From positions 1 through 12,374 of the forward strand of contig JASHYD010001276.1 in NCBI GenBank assembly GCA_030043175.1: a stretch of 12,374 nucleotides of DNA, in the 5' to 3' direction. How positions within the stretch are numbered: the stretch's first letter is position 1; every line of letters starts with the position of its first letter. The translations under genes and the position numbers were made by a program. This DNA is from Xanthobacteraceae bacterium. GTDB lineage: Bacteria > Pseudomonadota > Alphaproteobacteria > Rhizobiales > Xanthobacteraceae. The notes under the pieces are model-generated. The model made no database searches and was not told the DNA's origin. It worked only from the letters and a program-made list of their open reading frames with translations. This document shows, piece by piece, positions 7,065 to 12,374 of the stretch.

Positions 7065-7319
7065 ATGAAGCAGATTTTTATTGCTATTTCGATTCTTGTC
7101 GCCGGAACCGTTCTTGCCTCAGCCCAAGTGATTGAGAAAAAGGAAGAGCGTCCTGGCGTGAATGTGCAAGTGCCCGTGCCCGGCGTGAGCGTTGAAGAGC
7201 GTAAGCGGGTCGAAGAGCGTAGGCGTGTCGAAGAGCGCCGTCGCGATTGCGACACCAAAACGGTTGAGAAAGAGACGCCACGCGGCGACAAGAGTGTAAC
7301 CACTAAGCGGTGTGATTAG
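7065..7319 (+). CDS. Small exported hypothetical protein with charged repeats
   Basis: An 84-aa protein with a clear signal peptide: MKQ, a hydrophobic core IFIAISILVAGTVL, and a likely signal peptidase I site after ASA (residue 20). The mature part starts QVIEKKEERPGVNVQVPVPG. It then carries three tandem hexapeptides, VEERKR, VEERRR, VEERRR (residues 43-60), encoded by an 18-bp repeat at 7191-7244. It ends DCDTKTVEKETPRGDKSVTT plus KRCD. Two Cys (62 and 83) could form a disulfide in the periplasm. The ATG is preceded by GGAGTG at a good distance, and a strong terminator follows, so this is probably a single-gene transcript. Similar small 'VIEKK...GVxVxVP...CDTKTV' proteins are common in Bradyrhizobium; their role is unknown. 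Confidence 0.85.
   Translation: MKQIFIAISILVAGTVLASAQVIEKKEERPGVNVQVPVPGVSVEERKRVEERRRVEERRRDCDTKTVEKETPRGDKSVTTKRCD
7191..7244 (+). repeat. Three 18-bp tandem repeats within a coding sequence
   Basis: Each unit encodes V-E-E-R-(K/R)-R. In-frame repeat number could vary by slippage without breaking the protein. Confidence 0.85.
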
Positions 7320-7331
7320 ACTTTTGAATTT

Positions 7332-7365
7332 GCGCCCGTCCACAAGTGGCGGGCGCGCTTTTTTT
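7332..7365 (+). terminator. Rho-independent terminator
   Basis: A GC-rich stem (GCGCCCG, one bulged T, CCA; loop CAAG; TGGCGGGCGC at 7347-7356) is followed by seven T at 7359-7365. It lies 12 bp after the stop of the small exported protein gene. Confidence 0.9.
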
Positions 7366-7467
7366 GTAACCGCGCCACCTATGACAACGACGCTACTCTC
7401 CATGCTATTGCGGCCCTCATCGCCGCATCGCCATCAAAGGCTTGTCTGCTTGCGGAAGGGGCCTGCG

Positions 7468-7645
7468 ATGCCGGATCTTAAGCTGTTGGCGACCGCTCGA
7501 GAGTTACGAGAACGCGCAGCGAAAGCGCTGGCAAAACGCCGAGACCTTTCTCGATCCCGAAGTCAAACGCATGATGCGCCAAATCGCTGCGACCTCCGAA
7601 GAAGTGGCGCGACGGGTCGAAAGGGCGGCCGCCGATGTGCCGTGA
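7468..7645 (+). pseudogene. Frameshifted copy of a 60-aa helical rhizobial protein
   Basis: From the ATG at 7468, with GGAAGGGG as Shine-Dalgarno, the frame reads MPDLKLLATARELRERAAKA and LAK. One extra base near 7534-7538 then moves the sensible reading to the next frame: AETFLDPEVKRMMRQIAATS, EEVARRVERAAADVP and TGA. Removing one C restores a protein of 58 residues that aligns along its whole length with the intact one at 10821-11003 (MPD-x-(K/E)L, A-ELR-RA, D-EV-(K/Q)-MMR-(Q/V)-(I/V)AA, E-(V/L)ARR-E). The function is unknown; the sequence predicts a small two-helix soluble protein. It converges on the basic repeat protein gene, 20 bp away. A single-base sequencing error would be the alternative. 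Confidence 0.75.
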
Positions 7646-7665
7646 TGACTCGCCTCTGCGGCGGG

Positions 7666-7902
7666 TCAGGATTTCCCCATTCTACGCCTTGCGGTCGTCC
7701 GCCGTCGTACCGATGGCGCAGGCGCCTTACTAGCTTTGCCTCTGGTGCGCTTCTCGCCTCCCGTCACCATGCCGACGGTTTGCTTGATCAACTTGCTGGT
7801 TCGCTTCTCGCCTGCCCTGACCATGCCGACGGTCTCCTTGGCCAACTTGCGAACCGCGCCTTTGACTTTCTCAGCGGTACCCCTGACGCGTTTCCGTGCC
7901 AT
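7666..7902 (-). CDS. Small Lys/Arg-rich basic repeat protein
   Basis: A 78-aa protein from the ATG at 7902, supported by GGAGGG five bases upstream; an earlier in-frame start at 7914 overlaps that ribosome binding site. It begins MARKRVRGTAEKVKGAVRKL, loosely like CsbD-type stress proteins. It then has two imperfect 18-residue repeats, KETVGMVRAGEKRTSKLI and KQTVGMVTGGEKRTRGKA. It ends with an Arg-rich tail (SVRRRTTARRRMGKS). The strong positive charge without hydrophobic segments suggests a nucleic-acid-associated, histone-H1-like protein. That is inference from composition only. No operon partner; the gene faces the frameshifted small gene at 7468-7645. Confidence 0.65.
   Translation of the reverse strand: MARKRVRGTAEKVKGAVRKLAKETVGMVRAGEKRTSKLIKQTVGMVTGGEKRTRGKASKAPAPSVRRRTTARRRMGKS
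7751..7858 (-). repeat. Two 54-bp imperfect tandem repeats (coding)
   Basis: The string TTCTCGCCT recurs at 7751 and 7805, and the units continue to match through CCATGCCGACGGT and CAACTTGC. Period 54 bp, corresponding to the 18-residue repeat of the basic protein. Confidence 0.8.
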
Positions 7903-8153
7903 TATGCCCTCCATAGGTTTCGCTCGTTACACACATCAGGCCGAGGAAACGCCTTGTGAGATGTCGGGTTCCGGACACGCAAACACAAAACCGTGTTAAC
8001 CCAACGGTTTGACAAGACCTGCAGCCACCGACACAGGACAAGGTTGTGCCAATGAGCAAGCCAAGGCCGGTTAATTGACTCAAGCAGGACCGGATGACCT
8101 TAATCCTGCGGAAACAACGGCTCAGGCCCGCGGACGAGGGTTGATCGCACACC

Positions 8154-8468
8154 ATGCCACTCAAATCACGCCGACAAATACGGCCCATGGGTCCCATTTC
8201 CGCATCTGAAGTTGAGGTTCTTGAGCCCCGCATCAGATTCTACGATGTCTTGTACGCCGAAACAGAGGCTGCGCGGCGAGAAAAATGCTCGATAAATTTT
8301 GTCCAGTTTGCCGACGCGCTTGCCGAAGGCGTTGCTCATCAAGCGATCGAGAAGCGAGCGGCTGCTGCGCGGTTAATTTCGCCGGCAAGTAGATTCATAG
8401 CTTCTAGCGATTCTGGCTATCCGCGTTTGAAGGATGCTCGCATCCCATTATTAACGCGGGGGAAATAA
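8154..8468 (+). CDS. Hypothetical protein upstream of the chimeric Clp-N gene
   Basis: A 104-aa ORF from the ATG at 8154; a Met at 8187 (MGPISASEVEVLEPRIRFYD) is an alternative start. I do not recognise it. The middle part, FYDVLYAETEAARREKCSIN and FVQFADALAEGVAHQAIEKR, looks soluble and helical, with one Cys and no membrane segment or signal peptide. Its stop is only two bases before the ATG of the next gene, and that gene's ribosome binding site (GGGGGA) lies inside its last codons. The two are therefore almost certainly one transcription unit and may work together. No clear ribosome binding site precedes 8154 at the usual distance, so the start is uncertain. Confidence 0.55.
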   Translation: MPLKSRRQIRPMGPISASEVEVLEPRIRFYDVLYAETEAARREKCSINFVQFADALAEGVAHQAIEKRAAAARLISPASRFIASSDSGYPRLKDARIPLLTRGK

Positions 8469-8470
8469 CT

Positions 8471-9601
8471 ATGACCAAAGAGCTCGCAACGGAAGTTCTC
8501 ATCACCATTGCGTGCCGCTGGCTTGCGAACGTGGAACAGGGGTTGGAATGGAATGTGACGAGGGAACGGCTGTTGGGGGTTCTTATAAATGCCGCGTCGC
8601 GATGGCTTGAAAACGAGGCGGAGCGGTTGCCATCGCGCATCAGCCCTTTCGACTCCGACGAGGTCCTGCGGCACAAATGCGAAGAGCATCCTGACGGATT
8701 CGATGAAGACGAGTTCGAAGACGCAAAGTTTATTCGAGATGGCTGGCAGGCAATTGATTTGCTGAGGAATGATGCGGCCGACGCTTGCCGACGAGGAGAC
8801 GACCTGATGCCAACATTCTCGCGCGGTCTAGAGCAATCGCTCAAACGAGCCATCGCGCTCGCCAACGAGCGGCACCACGAATACGCCACGCTGGAGCACC
8901 TGCTGCTGGCGCTGGTTGACGACCAGGACGCCGCGGCCGTGATGCGGGCCTGCAATGTCGATGTCGAAAAACTACGCCGCAATCTCGCGAGCTACATCGA
9001 ATCCGAGCTGGGAGATCTCGTCACCGACGGCTCGGAGGACTCAAAACCGACTGCCGGTTTCCACCGCGCGATCCAGCGCGCCACGATCCAAGTGCAGTCT
9101 TCGGGCCGCGAGGAGGTGACTGGCGCGAACGTGCTGGTGGCGATCTTTGCCGAACGTGAGAGCCACGCCGTCTATTTCCTGGAACAGCAGGAGATGACGC
9201 GCCACGATGCCACCAACTTTATCAGTCACGGCATCGGGAAGGGCCGCGGGCCTACCGAACGCCCGACGCCTGAGGGGGCGGCGCGCGGCAAGCCGCCCGG
9301 CGTGGTGCTGCGTCAGCTGACCGAGGAAGAGCGCACCGCGCGGGCTCACGCGCTTGCGGAATCCAAGGTCAACGAGGCCGAGGAGCGCCGGCTCGCCGAA
9401 GAAGCGGCCGACGCCGAGCCATTATTGCAATTCTTTGCCGATGAGCACCTGCCAGAGCATCTACGGGAGCTCAGCAAACCGTTTGGCGAGCTAGCGCGAC
9501 GGCTTGTCGAGACGCTGCCGAGCAATCCGGAGCGCACCATGGCGCTGCGGAAATTGCTGGAGGCCAAGGACTGCGCCGTCCGGGCGAAGTTATTCAAATA
9601 A
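8471..9601 (+). CDS. Chimeric protein: Clp N-terminal domain, IF-2-associated-like segment, Acb2/Tad1-like hairpin
   Basis: A 376-aa ORF with four parts. Residues 1-112 are unrecognised and acidic. Residues 113-256 match the ClpA N-terminal (Clp R) domain of alphaproteobacteria closely: MPTFSRGLEQSLKRAIALAN, ERHHEYATLEHLLLALVDDQ, DAAAVMRACNVD, SSGREEVTGANVLVAIFAER, FISHGI. The ClpA ATPase modules do not follow. Residues 274-315 (PGVVLRQLTEEERTARAHAL, then AESKVNEAEERRLAEEA) resemble the IF-2-associated segment of rhizobial translation initiation factor IF-2. Residues 318-376 (FFADEHLPEHLRELSKPFGE, LARRLVETLPSNPERTMALR, KLLEAKDCAVRAKLFK) fit the helical hairpin pattern of the Acb2/Tad1 sponge family. 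The ATG at 8471 has GGGGGA upstream. An internal ATG at 8807, exactly at the Clp domain start and preceded by GAGGAG, could yield a 264-aa form. Known: the Clp R domain binds adaptors and substrates; Acb2/Tad1 proteins sequester cyclic nucleotides. Function here is unknown. Confidence 0.8.
   Translation: MTKELATEVLITIACRWLANVEQGLEWNVTRERLLGVLINAASRWLENEAERLPSRISPFDSDEVLRHKCEEHPDGFDEDEFEDAKFIRDGWQAIDLLRNDAADACRRGDDLMPTFSRGLEQSLKRAIALANERHHEYATLEHLLLALVDDQDAAAVMRACNVDVEKLRRNLASYIESELGDLVTDGSEDSKPTAGFHRAIQRATIQVQSSGREEVTGANVLVAIFAERESHAVYFLEQQEMTRHDATNFISHGIGKGRGPTERPTPEGAARGKPPGVVLRQLTEEERTARAHALAESKVNEAEERRLAEEAADAEPLLQFFADEHLPEHLRELSKPFGELARRLVETLPSNPERTMALRKLLEAKDCAVRAKLFK
8793..8809 (+). 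promoter_or_regulatory. Internal ribosome binding site and alternative start
   Basis: GAGGAG at 8793-8798 lies eight bases before the in-frame ATG at 8807, which is the first codon of the ClpA-like domain. It may be the fossil start of the captured clpA piece or a working second start. Confidence 0.5.
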
Positions 9602-9973
9602 CTAACGGTCGGCCCCTGGTCGGAGCTCCAGGCAACAAGGAAGGACATAGTCAAAAGACGCCGCGCGACGAAGGCGGATCAATGATCGGCAAAAAATGCC
9701 AATTACCTAACGAATGAGCTTGCGATGCTCTCGTGCATTACGGACGAGCTGGCTTAGTAAAAAGATCGGAACCGATGAATTTCCTAAACTGCGGGCGATA
9801 TCGTTCGCCTAACGCAGGCCCGTTGCGGTCGGCATCACCTGGCGCTCGTCACTGCCGGCGGCGCAGCGCCGCTGATCTCGTTCAAACGGCGGAAACGTAG
9901 AGTGCCTGGCTATTGGGCGAATCATAGCACAGCAAGCGCGTCCTGTCCGGATGTCCGGACGCGGTTCGACGCC
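9602..9973. other. Intergenic region, no gene recognised
   Basis: About 370 bp. Just after the chimeric gene (9614-9632) a short hairpin (CCTGG ... CCAGG) is present without a T-run. A palindrome GTCCGG-ATGT-CCGGAC lies at about 9946-9961. Nothing else can be supported. Confidence 0.5.
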
Positions 9974-10186
9974 TCAAAAACGTGCTTGCGTCGCCGCGCC
10001 GCGCCTTGCCGGGCCCAGCAGTGCCACCCGAGACGAGCCTCGCCGCGCCGAGCCGAGGCTCACTAACGTCTGGCGTGTAATACCGTTAGCGGAAATGGCT
10101 GTGTCCGTAGCACCGAACGGAGTGCTGGCAAGCAATTGAAGTGCTCGGCGCTGCTGCGCGGGAAGATAACGAGGACGCGCCGGCAT
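9974..10186 (-). CDS. Small hypothetical protein, possibly truncated or decayed
   Basis: A 70-codon ORF whose first half, PAQQRRALQLLASTPFGATD followed by TAISANGITRQTLVSL, resembles a short rhizobial hypothetical protein (pattern: QRRAL-LLA-x-PxGATE, then GF-RQ-L-xLV) that may form a winged-helix-like fold. The second half (Ser/Arg/Ala-rich, ending RRGAATQARF) does not continue that family and sits in repetitive GC-rich sequence, suggesting a frameshift or fusion near 10070. No good ribosome binding site is seen. Recognition is from memory and moderate at best. Confidence 0.4.
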   Translation of the reverse strand: MPARPRYLPAQQRRALQLLASTPFGATDTAISANGITRQTLVSLGSARRGSSRVALLGPARRGAATQARF

Positions 10187-10414
10187 CTCGCAAAGATTGA
10201 GCTGGAGAAAGAATAATATCGAGCGGGGGGAATTCGAAGCTGACGGCCCCGACCCTCACCTTGTGCTTGGGGAGGCCGAGAGCCGGGACCGGCGCGCTAC
10301 ATTAACATAACACATCATCAAATGTTAGTGGGGCGCAAGGCGCCCTCAGCTCGGCGACGGCGCGGTGCCTGTCCTGGGCTACACCCGCGGCATCATTGTG
10401 ATGCCGCTGCTCGG

Positions 10415-10760
10415 ATCCGGTGAAGACTAATCTGGCAGCGCTCCCGCTGCACCGCGATGCTGGCGGGATTGCGGACCTTGATCCAGACGCGGGACGGGCC
10501 GGATCGATATGTACCATCGACCTTCTTCGATACGATACCTTCAGCGCCAAGCCGGCACGCATAGGCGAACACGGTAAGGCCATCTTCGGCAATGTGTTCG
10601 TTAAGCAGGATGCCGGCCTTATCGCGCAGCAGGCGTTGCGGCTGTAGAGCCGCACATCAGGGCGGTAGCCGTCATGTTTGATTTTGTGGACCCCAAGCCG
10701 GTGCGCCGACCATGCCCTCTCGGGCGCCCCCCCAAGCCCGATGCCTGGCCGCTTGGCGCC
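10415..10760 (-). pseudogene. ATP-dependent DNA ligase (LigD/LigC type) remnant with internal deletion
   Basis: The minus strand holds both ends of a ligase catalytic core but not the middle. One frame reads RLGVHKIKHDGYRPDVRLYS; KHDGYR is motif I, with the Lys that forms the covalent AMP adduct (codon 10677-10679). The homology then jumps to another frame: LLRDKAGILLNEHIAEDGLT, VFAYACRLGAEGIVSKKVDG, TYRSGPSRVWIKVRNPASIA, VQRER. This contains motif IV (EGIVSK, about 10523-10540) and motif V (WIKVRN, 10468-10485). Roughly the 100 or more residues between motifs I and IV are gone at a junction near 10640, and the frame changes there. The OB-fold domain with motif VI is also absent. Such ligases act in non-homologous end joining in rhizobia; this copy cannot be active. 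No ku gene is in the window. Confidence 0.85.
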
Positions 10761-10820
10761 GAGACCGCCGTCCGGCAAGCGCGCACAGACGGCCATGGGT
10801 GGGCGACCGGCGCGGAGAGG

Positions 10821-11003
10821 CTATGCCTTGTCTGTCTCGCGAACGCGTTGCTCGGCCCGCCGCGCCAACTTCTCGTAGCCCGCCGCGACTACGCGCATCA
10901 TCTTTTGGACTTCCAGGTCGGTCGTGTTCGTCGCCCGGACCAAGATTTCCTTGGCGCGAGTTCGCAACTCGTTAGCGAACGATATAAGCTCCGTGTCAGG
11001 CAT
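10821..11003 (-). CDS. 60-aa conserved helical protein (paralogue of the copy at 7468)
   Basis: Starts at the ATG at 11003, with a strong Shine-Dalgarno GGAGGGA (complement of 11011-11017). In-frame extension upstream to 11051 is open, but the ribosome binding site decides for 11003. The protein MPDTELISFANELRTRAKEI, LVRATNTTDLEVQKMMRVVA, AGYEKLARRAEQRVRETDKA is highly charged, without Cys or Trp, and predicts two long amphipathic helices, possibly a coiled coil. It aligns end to end with the frame-corrected translation of 7468-7645. No function is known to me; I associate such MPD-x-EL small proteins with Bradyrhizobium. It stands alone, close to the ligase remnant, with no clear operon partner. 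Confidence 0.8.
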   Translation of the reverse strand: MPDTELISFANELRTRAKEILVRATNTTDLEVQKMMRVVAAGYEKLARRAEQRVRETDKA

Positions 11004-11354
11004 ATCGCTCTCCCTCCGCATAGGCGGCGGCAAAGTCTTATGGGCGGCCACTGGGCGCTATTTGACAAAAGTAAAATGACGTTCGACGCCGGGAGGCGCC
11101 GCGCGGCACACTTCGTGCTTTATGGCAGGCGCGCACGACCGCGGCATCCCCACTAGCCGGACCATGCGCGCCCCCCTCCCCGCGGGGGCATCGTCGCATA
11201 TTAACTTCTCGTGAACAGTTAATTTGTGTTAACGTAGGGCTTGCGCGCGGTTGCCTCACGCCCCCCCGTTGACGTGCTTTGCGCCGGTGCACGCCGTCGA
11301 ATTTCGCCACTGTTCGCGGCCGCTTGCCGGTCCCGGCTTCCCATCCAAGCCTCC
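11004..11354. other. Intergenic region with TTAA array
   Basis: About 350 bp without a supported gene. It contains the ribosome binding site of the minus-strand 60-aa gene at its left edge, a GC-rich hairpin (CCCCGCGGGG at about 11179-11188), and the TTAA-rich array at 11199-11240 described separately. Confidence 0.6.
11199..11240. repeat. TTAA array, copy 1
   Basis: TTAA occurs at 11201, 11219 and 11229 within GC-rich DNA, ending ACGTAGGGC. The same order and near-equal spacing recur at 11846-11888. The TTAA-N6-TTAA part is one base short of the alphaproteobacterial CtrA consensus (TTAA-N7-TTAA), so a regulatory role is only a guess. Confidence 0.5.
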
Positions 11355-11528
11355 ATGTCAACATGCCCCAATGCGCCTGCAAGCGAAAGTCAGACTGATC
11401 GAGGCCATACCGACGCGCTACGCGAGGAAGCCGAACACCTGGACGAGGTGGGCTGGCATTCGCGCGCACAACATTTCGTTGACGCGGTGGAGGCGCTCGA
11501 CGCGCTCAACAAGGAAGACGCGCAGTGA
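11355..11528 (+). pseudogene. Small hypothetical helical protein, possibly frameshifted
   Basis: The C-terminal part, ALREEAEHLDEVGWHSRAQH followed by FVDAVEALDALNKEDAQ, looks like genuine coding sequence. The 5' part of this frame from the ATG at 11355 (MSTCPNAPASESQTDRGHTD) does not. The neighbouring frame offers a better start, MRLQAKVRLIEAI from the ATG at about 11371, so a one-base frameshift near 11410 may have broken a ~50-aa protein. No family is recognised. It is also possible that the present 57-aa frame is simply the gene. Confidence 0.4.
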
Positions 11529-11594
11529 GCCTGGCAGTATAGGCGCCGAGCCGTGGTCCCTGGCACGCGTAAATGGGCCGCGAACTATCAAGGG

Positions 11595-11717
11595 CTACCT
11601 CATCGCGTACCACGCCGACCGTATGATGCGCACCGTCACGCGCGTAAGCGTCCAGGCGAGCATTAGCGCCACCCAGATGAGCGCGAATTCGCTCAAATAC
11701 GTGACTAGCGTATTCAT
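11595..11717 (-). CDS. 40-aa single-span membrane protein
   Basis: A short ORF from the ATG at 11717 supported by a strong GGAGGAGC Shine-Dalgarno (complement of 11723-11730). The product MNTLVTYLSEFALIWVALML followed by AWTLTRVTVRIIRSAWYAMR has one hydrophobic stretch (about residues 9-24) and a basic C-terminal tail. That fits a single transmembrane helix with the C-terminus in the cytoplasm. The frame extends upstream to 11780, but the ribosome binding site favours 11717. The function is unknown. Confidence 0.6.
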   Translation of the reverse strand: MNTLVTYLSEFALIWVALMLAWTLTRVTVRIIRSAWYAMR

Positions 11718-11845
11718 GGGATGCTCCTCCCATCGTCCGCGGCGTTTCGACCGTGAGCTTGGGGCACCCGCTGCCGCCATATGGCCGTCAACTTCTGTTT
11801 CTCAGTCGTCTTAGTGTTGTCTGCCCGCGCGCTCACCGCAAGGCC

Positions 11846-11888
11846 AATTAACATTTGGCGATCTGTTAATTACGTTAATAACGTTAGG
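11846..11888. repeat. TTAA array, copy 2, abutting the IS5 element
   Basis: TTAA occurs at 11848, 11866 and 11875, followed by ACGTTAGGGC. The first two are 18 bp apart, exactly as in copy 1 at 11199-11240. Its right end runs into the terminal sequence of the IS5-type element, so the element may have inserted beside or into it. Confidence 0.5.
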
Positions 11889-12374
11889 GCCTGTCCTCAG
11901 TTGAGAAGGATGATAGCCGAGACCAGTTGGACGGCTGCGAGAAAATTTCGAGCAAGTTTGTCGTAGCGGGTCGCAATGGCCCGAAAGTGCTTAATTTTAT
12001 TGAAGAAGCGCTCGATGAGGATGCGCTCGCGGTAGAGTGCGAAATCGCAATCGCGCTTGGCCTTTCGGTTGGATTTGGGGGGAATTACGGGCGTGATTTC
12101 CCGCTCCGCAAGGCTATCGATGAGCGGATCGGCGTCGTAGGCCTTGTCTGCGATCAAGGCTTCCGGATCGGCATTTTGCAGATCGCACCACGGCATGCCG
12201 GTTCTGAACCGGTACAGAACGGCTTCAACGAACAGTCGGTTATCCGGCGCCGTGCCTCCGACATGGCCTTCGCGACCCGGCAGCATATCCTTGATCCGAT
12301 CCCATTGGTCGTCGCGTAGGCCAAAGCGCTCCATCGGTCGGCCCTCCTCAAGCCGACCTCCCAGGAGTCAGACA
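11886..12374 (-). mobile_element. IS5-family (IS427-like) element, internally deleted, running to the window edge
   Basis: The left end is GGGCCTGTCCTCAGTTGA at about 11886-11903, typical of this group. The right end would read TGTCTGACTCCTGGGAGG from 12374 inward on the minus strand; it matches the left end only at the TGTC, and I expect GGCC just beyond the window. The element is about 490 bp instead of the usual ~800 bp or more because the transposase gene lost its centre. Confidence 0.7.
11897..12334 (-). pseudogene. IS5-family transposase with in-frame central deletion
   Basis: A 145-aa open frame from the ATG at 12334, with GAGGAGGG as ribosome binding site. Residues 1 to about 52 are the normal N-terminus (MERFGLRDDQWDRIKDMLPG ... 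VLYRFRTGMPWCDL). The sequence then jumps directly to the C-terminal half: ALIADKAYDADPLIDSLAER, ITPVIPPKSNRK, RERILIERFFNKIKHFRAIA, TRYDKLARNFLAAVQLVS. About 100 residues are missing, including the first catalytic Asp (normally in an M-I-D-x-T/S motif). The second Asp (ADKAYD) and the Glu (ERFF) remain. It cannot transpose by itself but could be moved in trans by an intact relative, since the ends are mostly present. A role of the short protein as a dominant-negative inhibitor is possible but speculative. Confidence 0.9.

Noticed and set aside
7312..7959. 215-codon plus-strand ORF
   Set aside because: Runs through a terminator, only the start of the frameshifted small gene, and antisense of the basic repeat protein; not a coherent protein.
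8471..9601. Calling this gene an anti-CBASS or anti-Thoeris protein outright, or a functional ClpA
   Set aside because: The ATPase modules are absent, so it is not ClpA; the sponge-like domain rests on a remembered pattern and a resident chromosomal role cannot be excluded.
10302..10796. 164-codon minus-strand ORF taken as one protein
   Set aside because: It contains KHDGYR from the ligase, but most of it is a wrong frame of the ligase 3' part; treated as a pseudogene instead.
11219..11232. CtrA binding site
   Set aside because: The spacing is TTAA-N6-TTAA (N5 in the second array), not the consensus N7.
11038..11469. 143-codon minus-strand ORF
   Set aside because: Covers the intergenic TTAA array and antisense of the 57-aa ORF; no ribosome binding site or motif.
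1..12374. CRISPR array, tRNA or rRNA genes
   Set aside because: No regularly spaced repeats of CRISPR type and no recognisable tRNA arms or rRNA segments were found.

Overview
The window looks like an accessory, partly decayed stretch of an alphaproteobacterial chromosome, most probably Bradyrhizobium or a close relative. This rests on the GC-rich composition, on several small proteins of a kind common in that group, and on the rhizobial-type ClpA, IF-2 and LigD-like sequences recognised from memory. No database search was possible. No rRNA, tRNA, CRISPR array, integrase or replication origin was seen.

Left part (1-3900): an intact two-gene minus-strand operon, an Fe(II)/2-oxoglutarate dioxygenase of the TauD/TfdA family followed by an aromatic-acid-type MFS transporter, plausibly uptake plus first oxidative step for one unknown compound. 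It is bracketed by two pieces of a Sir2-like (sirtuin) gene. The 5' piece (about 149-730) has three frameshifts and the 3' piece (about 3526-3624) carries the ELGAG-type C-terminal motif. They share an almost identical 40-bp segment.

Middle part (3900-7370): a small putative helix-turn-helix-like ORF, an unrecognised 341-aa protein with a C-terminal hydrophobic segment, a broken 3' remnant of a molybdopterin-binding oxidoreductase large subunit (isoquinoline 1-oxidoreductase beta / xanthine dehydrogenase type), an ATGA-coupled pair of small rhizobial-type ORFs whose second member is frameshifted, and a small exported protein with an 18-bp tandem repeat and a clear Rho-independent terminator.

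Right part (7400-12374): a frameshifted 60-aa helical protein gene and its intact paralogue about 3.3 kb away; a Lys/Arg-rich repeat protein; a two-gene unit ending in the most unusual ORF of the window, a chimera of a ClpA N-terminal (Clp R) domain, a segment resembling the IF-2-associated region, and a C-terminal helical hairpin resembling the Acb2/Tad1 cyclic-nucleotide sponge domain; an internally deleted LigD-type ATP-dependent DNA ligase remnant; a 40-aa membrane protein; two similar TTAA-rich arrays; and an IS5-family element whose transposase has lost its middle, including the first catalytic Asp.

Overall there are few intact genes and many remnants (Sir2, oxidoreductase, ligase, transposase, small proteins), as expected of a genomic-island junction zone undergoing deletion and recombination. 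The chimeric ClpA/IF-2/Acb2-like gene may be a product of the same process that stayed open and may be under selection.
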